A stretch of 64,000 nt of DNA from positions 78,743 to 142,742 of the forward strand of contig NZ_FXAO01000005.1 of the NCBI RefSeq assembly GCF_900177645.1, given 5' to 3'. The position numbers and the translations under genes were made by a program. The first letter of the stretch is position 1; each line of letters begins with the position of its first letter. Below are positions 17,590-26,902 of this stretch, piece after piece. The DNA comes from Arenibacter troitsensis (GTDB lineage: Bacteria; Bacteroidota; Bacteroidia; Flavobacteriales; Flavobacteriaceae). The notes under the pieces were generated by a model. The model was not told the DNA's origin. It was given only the letters and a program-made list of their open reading frames with translations, and searched no databases.

Positions 17590-18942
17590 TTACAATTTCA
17601 TTTCCCAACCGTTTTCATAAGCTCTACTCCATAATTTTTGGGCATCGCTATCCTGTAAAATATGACCATTATTGGGATCTATATTCAAAGACCTGCCCGT
17701 GCGCTGTGCAATATTCCCCAATTGCACCAACAAGGTACTTTTGTGACCAGAGTCTATATCCGCATTGAGGCTTGTACCATTCTGGATGGCACTGAACATA
17801 TTCTGTATGTGCAGGGCATCCAAAAGTTCTGCCGGATTGGAATTATTTCTGGGATCTATTTCCTGGGTATTTTCAACCTCCTTGACCAAATTGCCCTCCA
17901 AATCGAAAATGCTATAGCTATTGCCCCCAGGGATAAGCATACTGCCATTTTCCCCGTAGAACATAACGCCTACCGAACTCCCTTCTATAGGTTTGCCATT
18001 ACAGCTCCTACCCTCCCAGGACATGGACAATCCTTCGGCAAAATCCAAATTGATCACCTGTGTATCCGGGGTCTCCCAATCGTCCTGATATCTGTACCTG
18101 CCGCCATTTGAGCTAACCTTAACTGGATAGTCCACCTGCATGCCCCAGCGTAATAGATCTATCATATGGGTCCCATTATTAAGGGCTTCGCCTGTACCCC
18201 AATGCCATAACCAATGCCAATTGTAATGTACAATATTATCCTTATACTTCATTCTTGGTGCCGGACCTTGCCAAAGATCCCAATCCAACCATTGGGGCAC
18301 CTCAACTTCCTTCCCAACCCCTATGGACGTGCGGTTGTTGGTATACCATCCTTTGCCAAAATACACCCGTCCTATGGCACCGGACTTTAGGGCATTTATC
18401 CCTTCAACCACATTGGGCCAAGAGCGACGCTGATTCCCCATTTGTATAACCTTACCATATTTTTTGGCTGCCTGCACCAAAATTTCCCCTTCATTGGGGT
18501 TGTGGCTACATGGCTTTTCTACGTACACGTGTTTTCCCGCTTCCATGGCCAAGAGCGATGCCGGTGCATGCCAATGATCGGGTGCAGCGATCACCATGGC
18601 GTCCACGTCCTTGCTTTCCAAGGATTTTCGAAAATCGGAATACGCCTTTGGTTTCCTGTCCTGCCTTGCTTTTACGGTGTCCATACATTTAAGGACCGCC
18701 CTACTGTCCACATCGCAAACATGGATTACCTCAGCATTATTTTGACTTGCAAAATTTTGGGCCAAGGCATTTCCCCTACTATTGACCCCCATCATGGATA
18801 CATTGATACGATCGTTGGCACCTAGAATACGGGCATAACTTTTGGCACTAAATTGGGGAAGGATTCCGGCGGCCGCAATAAAGGCCGAACTGGCCGCGGT
18901 TTTTTTAATAAAACTTCTTCTTGAACTTGAATTTGATTTCAT
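17590..18942 (-). CDS. Gfo/Idh/MocA oxidoreductase with twin-arginine signal (large form)
   Basis: This 450-residue protein has a Tat signal (SSRRSFIKKTAASSAF) and the Rossmann motif MMGVNSRGN. The classic VEKPCSHNP motif contains the catalytic-site Lys. A long C-terminal domain contains GTHMIDLLRWG with a conserved His. This form is common in Bacteroidota and Planctomycetes sugar clusters, where members act as periplasmic sugar dehydrogenases with a bound cofactor. It probably shares a substrate with the smaller paralog immediately downstream. Context: second enzyme gene of the lacI-led amino-sugar operon. Confidence 0.9.
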   Translation of the reverse strand: MKSNSSSRRSFIKKTAASSAFIAAAGILPQFSAKSYARILGANDRINVSMMGVNSRGNALAQNFASQNNAEVIHVCDVDSRAVLKCMDTVKARQDRKPKAYSDFRKSLESKDVDAMVIAAPDHWHAPASLLAMEAGKHVYVEKPCSHNPNEGEILVQAAKKYGKVIQMGNQRRSWPNVVEGINALKSGAIGRVYFGKGWYTNNRTSIGVGKEVEVPQWLDWDLWQGPAPRMKYKDNIVHYNWHWLWHWGTGEALNNGTHMIDLLRWGMQVDYPVKVSSNGGRYRYQDDWETPDTQVINLDFAEGLSMSWEGRSCNGKPIEGSSVGVMFYGENGSMLIPGGNSYSIFDLEGNLVKEVENTQEIDPRNNSNPAELLDALHIQNMFSAIQNGTSLNADIDSGHKSTLLVQLGNIAQRTGRSLNIDPNNGHILQDSDAQKLWSRAYENGWEMKL

Positions 18943-18998
18943 GCTATCCAGATTTGATCGTTATTAACTTTATTTATTTTTAGGTCATTAAAATGGGG

Positions 18999-20072
18999 CT
19001 AATAAAGGCCTGAAAACGCTACCTCCAAGGCATTGATCTCTGCATCGGAGATTTCTCCAGAGCACACCAGCGTGCGAAAGGCAAACCGTACGGAATCTCC
19101 TTTTTTCAAGCTTAAGTCCATAGTTTCCTTTCCTTCCGAAAATACATTCTGACCCAAGGGGTTTACAGCAAAAAGCCCATAGCCCCTAGCATGCCAATAG
19201 GCCGGATAACCAGGATTCTTTTTGTGGTCCAGTATCACCACGGCAACATCCCCCTCCTTATACTTTCCAAAGAGTTTCATCCATTTGGCTCGGGTGCCCC
19301 AAACATCCTCTCCTTTTATTCCTTCGCTGCTCAAGTAATTCCCAGAAACCGCATCATTATTAATTACTTTTATCGTTTCTGGATTTCCTTCGGCATCGGT
19401 TAATGTCAAGGGATCATCTGAAGGTAATTCCAATTCTCGACTTACCCTAATGGCAAACATTCCCTCTTTGGTATCCTTGAACAAAATATCCTCTTGGGCG
19501 GTTAAGGTACTTATCCAATCTATGACCCTTACCTTGCCCTTGTCCATAAAATAAAGTTCTAAATCTTCCTTTATCTGCGTACGGCCCTGAGCTTCCCAAT
19601 TGGTTCGTACCTGTATGGCTCCTTGGGTACCATCGGCAATGGCTTGGACAACCTCTTGATGCCTGATAACGCCACTAAATGGCTTACGATCTTCAGGGGT
19701 GGCCTCGGAATGCCCCCAATAATCAATACCGTTAACATCTCCATAATTCATCCACATGCCTATGTGATGGGGGTGATCCGCACGTTCACCGGCAACTTTC
19801 TTCAATGGGTATTTACGTGTAATTTCCGTACCTTCAGATGTCACTATGGGCCATAAACAGGGCTTCATAATATTATCGGGGTAGATATAGGAAGTAAACA
19901 ATTCATCCCCGAAGTAGACATCCACTTTTTGTTCAGATACTTTATTTACTACCCTAATGCCAGTCGTTTCCATTTCCTGTGATGGAATAACATCATTCTT
20001 TTTGGACTGGCTTTCGCCACAAGAACCAAAAAAGACGAACAACAATAGGCAACCAATTACCCTTATTCCCAT
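18999..20072 (-). CDS. DUF6807 (PmoA-like) lipoprotein
   Basis: This 357-residue protein has a lipoprotein signal ending VFFGSC. The body shows the DUF6807 pattern: TRKYPLKKVAGERADHPHH, the HIGMWMNYGDVNGIDYWGH segment with several histidines, and a long beta-rich C-terminal half. The family has been labelled PmoA or methane oxygenase in databases, but nothing here supports methane oxidation; members sit in sugar-utilisation clusters, often next to Gfo/Idh enzymes. A periplasmic sugar-binding or sugar-modifying role is inferred. It directly follows the lacI-type gene, 66 bases away. Confidence 0.85.
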   Translation of the reverse strand: MGIRVIGCLLLFVFFGSCGESQSKKNDVIPSQEMETTGIRVVNKVSEQKVDVYFGDELFTSYIYPDNIMKPCLWPIVTSEGTEITRKYPLKKVAGERADHPHHIGMWMNYGDVNGIDYWGHSEATPEDRKPFSGVIRHQEVVQAIADGTQGAIQVRTNWEAQGRTQIKEDLELYFMDKGKVRVIDWISTLTAQEDILFKDTKEGMFAIRVSRELELPSDDPLTLTDAEGNPETIKVINNDAVSGNYLSSEGIKGEDVWGTRAKWMKLFGKYKEGDVAVVILDHKKNPGYPAYWHARGYGLFAVNPLGQNVFSEGKETMDLSLKKGDSVRFAFRTLVCSGEISDAEINALEVAFSGLY

Positions 20073-20138
20073 AATTTATATTCTAGTTTAAAGAAAGCCC
20101 TCGCGCGTTTACCAAGTTATGGCTATTGCATATGACCC

Positions 20139-21206
20139 TTATTGAAAATTAATATAATAATCTACATTCTCCTTGATAATGATATCCAAAGGCACATACT
20201 GAATGGCGGCGGGCGACTTTTTATAAACAAAAAAATCGAACAGCGCCTTTACTGCGGTTACCCCTTGAAATACCGGTCTTTGGGAAATAATAAAATCGAT
20301 ATTTCCTTTTTTCAACTCGGTTACATTGCCCGGAACGATATCAAAGCCCACCACCTTTATATCCAATTCGTGCAAAGCGTGATACTTGGAAATTAAATGC
20401 GCCCTGGAATTGGTAACGAATACTCCTTTTGTTCCCGGGTTTTTAATATAATAAGTTGTCAGTTCCCTGTTTACTTCGGTCTCGGCCGTTGAGGGTATTG
20501 TAATGGAATTTACACTCCTTCTCGTCCGTGATCCATGTTCCTTGAAATAATTCCGAAAGCCATTTTCTACAAGGGCAGTGTGGGCACTATTTTCGAACCC
20601 CTTAACCATGTTTACAATAAGAATGTCATCTGAAGGACCTAGAAGAGAATTCAATAATTTCCCGGCTATATAACCGCTACCTTCCAGATCAGGGCCTATA
20701 TAACTAAGATTTTTCTTGTTTTTGATATTGGCATCTATAAAGACATAAGGAATATCCCTTTCTTCCAATTTCGCTATAAATTCCAAACTTTCCTTTTCAA
20801 ATAAGGGTGCCAAGATTACGCCACTAGGATTCTTCCCAAGGATGGCATCCGCACTTTTAACAAAACTGGATTCGTTGAACAAACTGTACTCATAAGTATG
20901 AAGTTCCATGCCAAAATCCCTATATACTTCCACCCCCTGGTCTACACCTATCTTCGGTAAGGCCCAATAACTATGTACATTGGTAGCTTCTGGAAATAGG
21001 CTGCAAACCTCGAACTGCCTTCCCAAGGCCAATGTTCTTGCCAGGAGATTGGGATTAAAATCCAACTTCTTTATGGCCTCTTCTACTTTTTTCCTTTTGG
21101 CAAGCGACACCTTCCCCCTATTGTGCAGTACCCGGTCTATGGTCCCTATGGAAACATTGGCATAGTTTGCCAAATCTTGAATAGTGGTCTTTTTATTCTT
21201 TGCCAT
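20139..21206 (-). CDS. LacI family transcriptional regulator
   Basis: This 355-residue regulator has a LacI helix-turn-helix at residues 8-30 (TIQDLANYANVSIGTIDRVL) and the hinge segment LDFNPNLLARTLA. A periplasmic-binding-protein-like sensor domain follows (GVILAPLFEK, YVFIDANI, VVGFDIVPGN). It most likely senses a sugar or amino sugar from the operon's pathway. It is the first gene of the minus-strand block, and two near-identical 14-base operators lie upstream of it, one touching its likely -7 box, so it probably represses itself and the seven genes behind it. Confidence 0.93.
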   Translation of the reverse strand: MAKNKKTTIQDLANYANVSIGTIDRVLHNRGKVSLAKRKKVEEAIKKLDFNPNLLARTLALGRQFEVCSLFPEATNVHSYWALPKIGVDQGVEVYRDFGMELHTYEYSLFNESSFVKSADAILGKNPSGVILAPLFEKESLEFIAKLEERDIPYVFIDANIKNKKNLSYIGPDLEGSGYIAGKLLNSLLGPSDDILIVNMVKGFENSAHTALVENGFRNYFKEHGSRTRRSVNSITIPSTAETEVNRELTTYYIKNPGTKGVFVTNSRAHLISKYHALHELDIKVVGFDIVPGNVTELKKGNIDFIISQRPVFQGVTAVKALFDFFVYKKSPAAIQYVPLDIIIKENVDYYINFQ

Positions 21207-21254
21207 GAAAAAAAATACTTATATAAATGTATGACCTGTAATGAATTAAAAAAG

Positions 21255-21268
21255 TGTGTAGGCACACA
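21255..21268. promoter_or_regulatory. LacI-type operator 1
   Basis: TGTGTAGGCACACA is an interrupted palindrome with five-base arms and a four-base centre. It overlaps by two bases the minus-strand -7 box TATATTTG (21274-21267) that should drive the lacI gene starting at 21206. A protein bound here would block transcription. A near-identical copy lies exactly 90 bases upstream. Confidence 0.7.
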
Positions 21269-21274
21269 AATATA
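21267..21274 (-). promoter_or_regulatory. Probable -7 box of the lacI-led operon
   Basis: The plus strand reads CAAATATA, so the minus strand has TATATTTG, a full match to the Bacteroidota TAnnTTTG box. No clear TTTG element is visible 19 bases upstream, which would fit a weak, regulated promoter. It overlaps operator 1. Confidence 0.5.
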
Positions 21275-21344
21275 AAAATTATCAGGACATACGAGCCATT
21301 TTTTAGAAATATTACAATATAATTTAGGTGTATATCAACAAGAA

Positions 21345-21358
21345 TGTGTAAGCACACA
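21345..21358. promoter_or_regulatory. LacI-type operator 2
   Basis: TGTGTAAGCACACA differs from operator 1 at one central base and keeps the same asymmetric centre (A-purine-GC). It lies 90 bases upstream of operator 1, a spacing that allows a DNA loop between two bound dimers. It sits in the gap between lacI and the CDP-alcohol phosphatidyltransferase gene. Confidence 0.65.
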
Positions 21359-21457
21359 CCAAATTACCAAATCCCGAAATACCGTTTTGGAATGGCTAAA
21401 TCAACAACTTTGACCTAGCGAAATATATGCTAAAGAAAAACCAGAATGTATGTTGGC

Positions 21458-22219
21458 CTACAATGACTTTCTTATGGCGATAAACAAAAAAATGAACAAT
21501 GAGTACATTATAAAAAAGGGGATTATGTAGTCTGCCCAACCCAAAACCAACATCACACTTATTATTAAGAGCTGAAACCCAAGACCAAAGGTAGATACGG
21601 CCGTCATAAGCCAATTGGGCAGATGCCTTCCATTGGCAGCCTCACCATCCAACTTATAAATTACTCGGTCAAAACTGCCATAAAGAATCCGGTACCACCA
21701 AAAAAGAACATTCACATTTCGCTGATGCTCCCCTAACATTGCCACCGGAGTCCCTGATTCAAAAATTCGGCTTGTAACATCGCCATGAAACTTATTTCTC
21801 AAGATTACGTAATAATAATTGTATAGGGTACCCTGAAGCTGCAGGCCCAGAAATGCCAACACGGCAAATCCAAATTCCACATTGGTGATATGCCAGAGTA
21901 CTACAAATATTAGGATATTCAGAACAAAATCGGACAGGGAATCAAAATACCTACCAGTGTAGGAGGGCGTATCCTTGATCCGAGCCAATTCACCATCGGC
22001 GGCATCCAGGATTGATTTTAAAATAAAAAAAAAGGCAGCGTACCAATTATAGCTGTAATACATGCAAGCCACTGCTATAACACCCGAACAAAGGAATCCA
22101 AAAGTAACATGAATGGGTGTAATAGTGGTTTTCTTTAGTCTGTTCGCAATAATCCTGGCCATTGGTCTCCCATAGTCGGAAAGGTCTAAAAATTTATGAT
22201 CATCCGGTAATTTAGACAT
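21458..22219 (-). CDS. CDP-alcohol phosphatidyltransferase family protein
   Basis: This 253-residue membrane protein carries the family signature D-G-x2-A-R-x8-G-x3-D-x3-D, seen as ADGELAR followed by GRYFDSLSD near residues 90-115. About six hydrophobic helices follow. Such enzymes join a CDP-alcohol to a second alcohol to form a phospholipid or phosphodiester in the inner membrane. The exact alcohol acceptor cannot be read. It stands alone, with 238 bases to the preceding lacI gene and 204 to the next gene. Confidence 0.88.
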   Translation of the reverse strand: MSKLPDDHKFLDLSDYGRPMARIIANRLKKTTITPIHVTFGFLCSGVIAVACMYYSYNWYAAFFFILKSILDAADGELARIKDTPSYTGRYFDSLSDFVLNILIFVVLWHITNVEFGFAVLAFLGLQLQGTLYNYYYVILRNKFHGDVTSRIFESGTPVAMLGEHQRNVNVLFWWYRILYGSFDRVIYKLDGEAANGRHLPNWLMTAVSTFGLGFQLLIISVMLVLGWADYIIPFFIMYSLFIFLFIAIRKSL

Positions 22220-22423
22220 TCTTAGCTTTTTTTATGGAGCATTTTTAATGACTTAGCTACCTAAATTAAAACAGCACACTTATTTATTCTTATTAAATAT
22301 ACGATTAAATAAGATGCGATTTCTTTAGGCTTCCGTAAAACAAGGGAATGGCCTTAATAATTATGAGAGAAAATTACACGGTAACTACGGAAATGGCAAA
22401 CAGCAAAAATAAAATTTCGCCAT

Positions 22424-23443
22424 CTACCCTTCCAAAATCTCAATTTGCCGTAGAATATCTTTTTCGGTAATAGGATAGGGAACACCTTCAATAATGGATC
22501 TGTAAACATCTTCGAACAAATTAATATAAGAGGATTTTTCCGATTCTATTTCTTCCGTATGCCTTTCACCATTCTCGGAAATGGTAGTGAGCACACCATT
22601 TCTATGGGCATCCTCTATTCCAAACAAAGGGTTTCCCGGACTCATTCCTGCCAGAAGCTGCTGCTCCTGTATGTCCGTTCGCTGTTTTACAAAGGTACCC
22701 TTGGTTCCATTTAGAATATAAGCGGCTTGCGGTTGCACCACCAACATGCTCATTGTTAAAAATACCTGCACGTCTTTTGGATATACTAAATGTAAATGCA
22801 CATAATCATCCACCTGGGTTTTGGGCCTAAATTGCCCGGTGTACTTACCCCATTGCAAGGGATATCCAAATAGCGCAAAAGTGGCGTCCAATAAATGTGG
22901 GGCCAGATCATACATGAGACCACTACCAGGCACCGGGGTTTCCTTGGCTATTTTAGGACCAATGTGATAGCGATATCTATCGTAACGCATGTGCACCTCC
23001 ACCAAAGCCCCTAATTTTCCGGACTCCAACACCTTCTTTACGGCCAGAAAATCACTGTCATACCTTCTATTCTGATATGGCAGAATTCTACGATCAACCC
23101 TTTTTGCCTCCGCAAATAGTTCCTGAGCCTCAGCACTGCCAACACAAAATGGCTTTTCTACCAAAACGTGCTTCTTTGCCCGGAGCGCCTTTTGCGCAAA
23201 TTCGAAATGCGTATAATTGGGGGTATTTACCACTACCAGCTCAATGTTCTCATCGGCTATAAGCTCATCAACGCTGTCATAACTTATTATATTGGGATAC
23301 GTCTTAGCTGCTATTTTTTTACTCCTCTCAACAACTGCGGTTAATTGGAATCCAGGATGTTCATTCAAAAATGGAGCATGAAACAAGGTGCCCGACATTC
23401 CGAAGGAAAGAATACCCGTATTTATTTTCTTTTTAGACATCAT
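22424..23443 (-). CDS. Gfo/Idh/MocA family oxidoreductase (cytoplasmic)
   Basis: This 339-residue protein has no signal peptide. The nucleotide-binding turn is GILSFGMSGTLFHAPF and the EKP motif is HVLVEKPFCVGS. A C-terminal sheet domain contains SGLMYDLAPHLLDATF with the conserved Asp/His. It matches the YdgJ/MviM-like branch of cytoplasmic sugar or inositol dehydrogenases. It differs from the two Tat-exported paralogs at 16.6-18.9 kb in location and motif detail, and lies outside that operon. Start 23443 or 23440 (two tandem ATGs) cannot be separated. Confidence 0.88.
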   Translation of the reverse strand: MMSKKKINTGILSFGMSGTLFHAPFLNEHPGFQLTAVVERSKKIAAKTYPNIISYDSVDELIADENIELVVVNTPNYTHFEFAQKALRAKKHVLVEKPFCVGSAEAQELFAEAKRVDRRILPYQNRRYDSDFLAVKKVLESGKLGALVEVHMRYDRYRYHIGPKIAKETPVPGSGLMYDLAPHLLDATFALFGYPLQWGKYTGQFRPKTQVDDYVHLHLVYPKDVQVFLTMSMLVVQPQAAYILNGTKGTFVKQRTDIQEQQLLAGMSPGNPLFGIEDAHRNGVLTTISENGERHTEEIESEKSSYINLFEDVYRSIIEGVPYPITEKDILRQIEILEG

Positions 23444-23513
23444 TTAAGCTACTTCCACTAAAAACACGGGAGTTTCCCTTAGCCAGAAACACTATAATTA
23501 CAGGTCCTGGCAA

Positions 23514-26144
23514 TTACTTTAAACTGGCCAAACTCTTCTCTAAGGTATCAATTTTGGCAATAGCATCCGCTTCCTTCTGCCGTTCCAGGTCAATTACCTG
23601 CTCTGGTGCGTTGGCCACAAAACGCTCATTGGAAAGTTTTTTTCGTACAGACACCAAAAAGCCCTTGATATACTCCAATTCCTCTTCCAACTTCTTTATT
23701 TCCGCCCCAATGTCAATGGCTCCTACCATAGGAACAAAGTATTCATTGGACTTCACTCTAAAGGTTAGAGCACCATCCACTGCACTGTCAACATAATCAA
23801 TAGCCGATAAATTGGTGAGCTTGGCAATTACCACGTCCCAATCGCTGGAAATATCCCCGTCATTTAATATCGCCAATTGTAGCGCATCTTTCATAGGAAT
23901 ATTCTTTTCTTTTCTAATGGTCCGTATTCCGGCAATAACCTCCGTAGCAAAATTAAAGCCTTCTATCAGGTCCTCGTTTACAGGCTGTGCGCTTGGCCAT
24001 TTTGCAATGACCAAGGCCTCTTCCGGGGTACGTTCGGCAATGTGCTGCCAAACCTCCTCCGTAAGAAAGGGCATAAACGGATGCAATAGTTTTAGGTTTT
24101 CTTCAAAAATATGGATTACGGCATCAAATGTAATCCGATCTATAGGCTGCTGGTAAGCTGGTTTAATAATTTCCAACAACCAAGAACTATAATCGTCCCA
24201 AACTAACTTATAAATAGCCATTAAAGCATCGGAGATACGGTACTTACTGAAATGGTCCTCTATCTCTTCAAGAGTTTTATTGAATTTGGAAGTATACCAT
24301 TCAATACCCAACTTGGACGCCTCTGGTTGCGGCAGATCTGCCACTTCCCAACCTTTTACCAAACGGAAACCGTTCCATATCTTATTGGCGAAGTTTTTCC
24401 CCTGTTGGCACAAGGCCTCATCGAACATTAGATCGTTACCTGCTGCGGAACTCAATAAAAGTCCCACACGAACACCATCTGCCCCGTAATCTTCTATCAA
24501 TTGTAACGCATCGGGCGAATTTCCGAGCGACTTGGACATCTTTCGTCTTTGCTTATCGCGCACCAAACCAGTAAGATATACGTTCTCGAAAGGCCTTTCA
24601 TTTCGGTATTCATAGCCCGAAATAATCATTCTGGCCACCCAAAAGAACAAAATATCCGGCCCGGTTACCAAATCATTGGTAGGGTAGTAATACTCTATTT
24701 CCTTATTATCGGGCTCCAAAATCCCGTTAAAAACACTTATAGGCCATAACCAAGAAGAAAACCAGGTATCCAGGGCATCTGCATCCTGTTTTAGCTCCTT
24801 CAATGTTAAATTGGAATTCCCGGATTTTTTCCTGGCCAGATCCAAAGCCCCTTCCTTGGATTCGGCCACCACAAAATCATCCTGTCCGTCTCCAAAATAA
24901 TAGGCCGGGATTTGTTGTCCCCACCACAATTGTCGCGAAATGTTCCAGTCGCGGATATTTTCCATCCAATGGCGATAGGTATTTTCGAATTTTTTAGGAA
25001 AAAGCTTAATATCATCATCTTCCAAAACCGCTTTTATAGCAGGTTTGGCCAGTTTTTCCATACTTAAGAACCACTGATCGGACAATCTTGGCTCAATGAC
25101 CGCTTTAGTTCTTTCCGATGTACCAATTTTATTAATATGCTGTTCTGTCTTTACCAAATAGCCTTTTTCTTCCAATTCTTTAGAAATGGCCTTACGCACC
25201 ACAAAACGGTCCTTACCCTCATAATGCAGTCCGAAACTATTTAAACTGGCATCCTCATTAAAGATATCTATAGTCTCCAAATTGTGTTTCTCGCCTAGGG
25301 CCTTGTCATTGATATCGTGCGCCGGGGTCACTTTAAGACAACCCGTTCCAAATTCAACATCAACATATTCATCCTCTATTATAGGTATGACCCTATTGCA
25401 TATGGGCACTACGGCATTTTTACCTCGTAAATGGGCATAACGTCCATCATTGGGGTTGATACAGATAGCAGTATCCCCTAAAATGGTCTCAGGCCTAGTC
25501 GTAGCAATGGTAACGGTCTCCTCCGAACCTTCTATTTTATAGGCCAAATAATACAACAAGCCTTGTCTCTCCTCATATACAACTTCTTCATCAGATAGGG
25601 TAGTTTTTGCCTCAGGGTCCCAGTTTACCATACGATAGCCCCGGTATATGAGCCCTTTATTATAAAGATCCACAAAAACCTTGATAACGGAGGCGGACAT
25701 ATTGTCATCCATAGTAAACTTGGTACGCTCCCAATCGCAGGAACAGCCCAATTTCTTCAACTGTTCCAAGATGACGCCTCCATATTCATGGGTCCAATCC
25801 CAAGCATGCTTCAAAAACTCTTCACGGGTAATATCCTTTTTATCTATCCCCTGTTCCTTTAGCTTGGCAACCACTTTGGCCTCCGTAGCTATGGAAGCGT
25901 GATCGGTACCGGGAACCCAGCAGGCATTTTTCCCCATTAATCGGGCCCTACGGATCAAAACGTCCTGTATGGTATTGTTCAACATGTGCCCCATATGCAA
26001 TACACCGGTAACATTGGGTGGTGGTATAACTATGGTATATGGCTCCCTATCATCTGGTGTGGAATGAAAATAATTATGTTTGGTCCAATACTCGTACCAT
26101 TGGCCCTCTACTCTTTGAGGCTCATATTTTGAAGGAATTTCCAT
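23514..26144 (-). CDS. valS: Valine-tRNA ligase
   Basis: This 876-residue class I aminoacyl-tRNA synthetase has [13 protein letters not shown] (HIGH-type motif) near residue 40 and [10 protein letters not shown] (KMSKS loop) near residue 530. An editing domain lies between them, and a C-terminal tRNA-binding coiled coil ([15 protein letters not shown]) is typical of ValRS. It charges tRNA-Val in the cytoplasm. Length and motifs are standard. A strong promoter lies about 110 bases upstream. Confidence 0.97.
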   Translation of the reverse strand: MEIPSKYEPQRVEGQWYEYWTKHNYFHSTPDDREPYTIVIPPPNVTGVLHMGHMLNNTIQDVLIRRARLMGKNACWVPGTDHASIATEAKVVAKLKEQGIDKKDITREEFLKHAWDWTHEYGGVILEQLKKLGCSCDWERTKFTMDDNMSASVIKVFVDLYNKGLIYRGYRMVNWDPEAKTTLSDEEVVYEERQGLLYYLAYKIEGSEETVTIATTRPETILGDTAICINPNDGRYAHLRGKNAVVPICNRVIPIIEDEYVDVEFGTGCLKVTPAHDINDKALGEKHNLETIDIFNEDASLNSFGLHYEGKDRFVVRKAISKELEEKGYLVKTEQHINKIGTSERTKAVIEPRLSDQWFLSMEKLAKPAIKAVLEDDDIKLFPKKFENTYRHWMENIRDWNISRQLWWGQQIPAYYFGDGQDDFVVAESKEGALDLARKKSGNSNLTLKELKQDADALDTWFSSWLWPISVFNGILEPDNKEIEYYYPTNDLVTGPDILFFWVARMIISGYEYRNERPFENVYLTGLVRDKQRRKMSKSLGNSPDALQLIEDYGADGVRVGLLLSSAAGNDLMFDEALCQQGKNFANKIWNGFRLVKGWEVADLPQPEASKLGIEWYTSKFNKTLEEIEDHFSKYRISDALMAIYKLVWDDYSSWLLEIIKPAYQQPIDRITFDAVIHIFEENLKLLHPFMPFLTEEVWQHIAERTPEEALVIAKWPSAQPVNEDLIEGFNFATEVIAGIRTIRKEKNIPMKDALQLAILNDGDISSDWDVVIAKLTNLSAIDYVDSAVDGALTFRVKSNEYFVPMVGAIDIGAEIKKLEEELEYIKGFLVSVRKKLSNERFVANAPEQVIDLERQKEADAIAKIDTLEKSLASLK

Positions 26145-26253
26145 TATTTGGAACAGTTTTTGCTAGCCCTATACGGACGATTACTAAATGAGTGCAATAT
26201 TAAGGTTAAACTTGAAGTCATTCTAAGGTTTTTGACCATTTTGAAATACGAAA

Positions 26254-26284
26254 CAAAAATAAGTAACGTTATTACATAACAAAA
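26254..26284 (-). promoter_or_regulatory. Bacteroidota-type promoter for valS
   Basis: On the minus strand TTTTG (26284-26280), an 18-base spacer and TATTTTTG (26261-26254) match the primary promoter form. It leaves a leader of roughly 100 bases before valS, long enough to hold a control element, though I see no T-box. Confidence 0.6.
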
Positions 26285-26287
26285 GAA

Positions 26288-26319
26288 TTTTGGAGGTTCA
26301 TTAAAAACATTTACTTTTG
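26288..26319 (+). promoter_or_regulatory. Bacteroidota-type promoter for the DUF1573 gene
   Basis: TTTTG (26288-26292), a 19-base spacer and TACTTTTG (26312-26319) match the primary promoter form. The -7 box ends 22 bases before the ATG at 26342. It runs back to back with the valS promoter. Confidence 0.65.
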
Positions 26320-26341
26320 AAATTCACCAAAAACTAAAAAT

Positions 26342-26728
26342 ATGAAAAAAATAGTACTAGTTCTATTTGTTGGTCTCTTAGGTTTTGGCCTAACCGCTCA
26401 AGAAAATGTAGCGAAAATCAAATTCGAAACAGAAACCGTTGATTATGGTGAAATCGCTAAAGGAAGCGATGGTGTAAGGATATTTGAATTTACAAATACC
26501 GGGGACGCCCCACTTGTTATAAGTAAAGTTAGCTCTAGTTGTGGATGTACCATACCAAAAAAACCGGAAGCTCCGATCTTACCTGGTAAAACTGGCCAGA
26601 TTCAAGTTAAATACGACACTAACAGAGTTGGACCAATTGCAAAGGCGATTACTGTAATTTCCAACGCCGACACCCCAACAAAGGTGTTAAAAATTAAAGG
26701 AAAGGTATTACCGGCGGAAGGCAAGTAA
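26342..26728 (+). CDS. DUF1573 domain exported protein
   Basis: This 128-residue protein has a signal peptide ending LTAQ and one DUF1573 domain. VDYGEIAKGSDGVRIFEFTN and SSSCGCTIPKKPEAPILPG are the family's hallmarks, with an immunoglobulin-like (MSP/ASPM-type) sheet fold. It should lie in the periplasm; its job is unknown, although the CGC motif suggests a disulfide or a bound ligand. It is a single-gene transcript with its own promoter and a strong terminator. Confidence 0.9.
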   Translation: MKKIVLVLFVGLLGFGLTAQENVAKIKFETETVDYGEIAKGSDGVRIFEFTNTGDAPLVISKVSSSCGCTIPKKPEAPILPGKTGQIQVKYDTNRVGPIAKAITVISNADTPTKVLKIKGKVLPAEGK

Positions 26729-26746
26729 ATACTACTCATAAATGCA

Positions 26747-26791
26747 CAAGCTTGTTAAGTATCCAATTCGGTATTTAACAAGCTTTCTTTT
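26747..26791 (+). terminator. Rho-independent terminator after DUF1573
   Basis: AAGCTTGTTAA (26747-26757) pairs with TTAACAAGCTT (26774-26784), and TCTTTTTT follows directly. The 11-bp stem and T-run are a good intrinsic terminator on the plus strand. Confidence 0.75.
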
Positions 26792-26902
26792 TTAAGGATC
26801 CCTATTTTTTTTTAGAACCCAAGGCACATTACCAGGTCTTACACCCCCTATAACAGTATCCGTTCCGCAAAAAAACTGCGCCCCTCTTCTGGTTAAGGCC
26901 TC

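Noticed and set aside
18999..20072. Methane oxidation suggested by the PmoA label of the DUF6807 family
   Set aside because: The protein is a soluble lipoprotein in a sugar operon; true PmoA is a membrane subunit with no similarity visible here.
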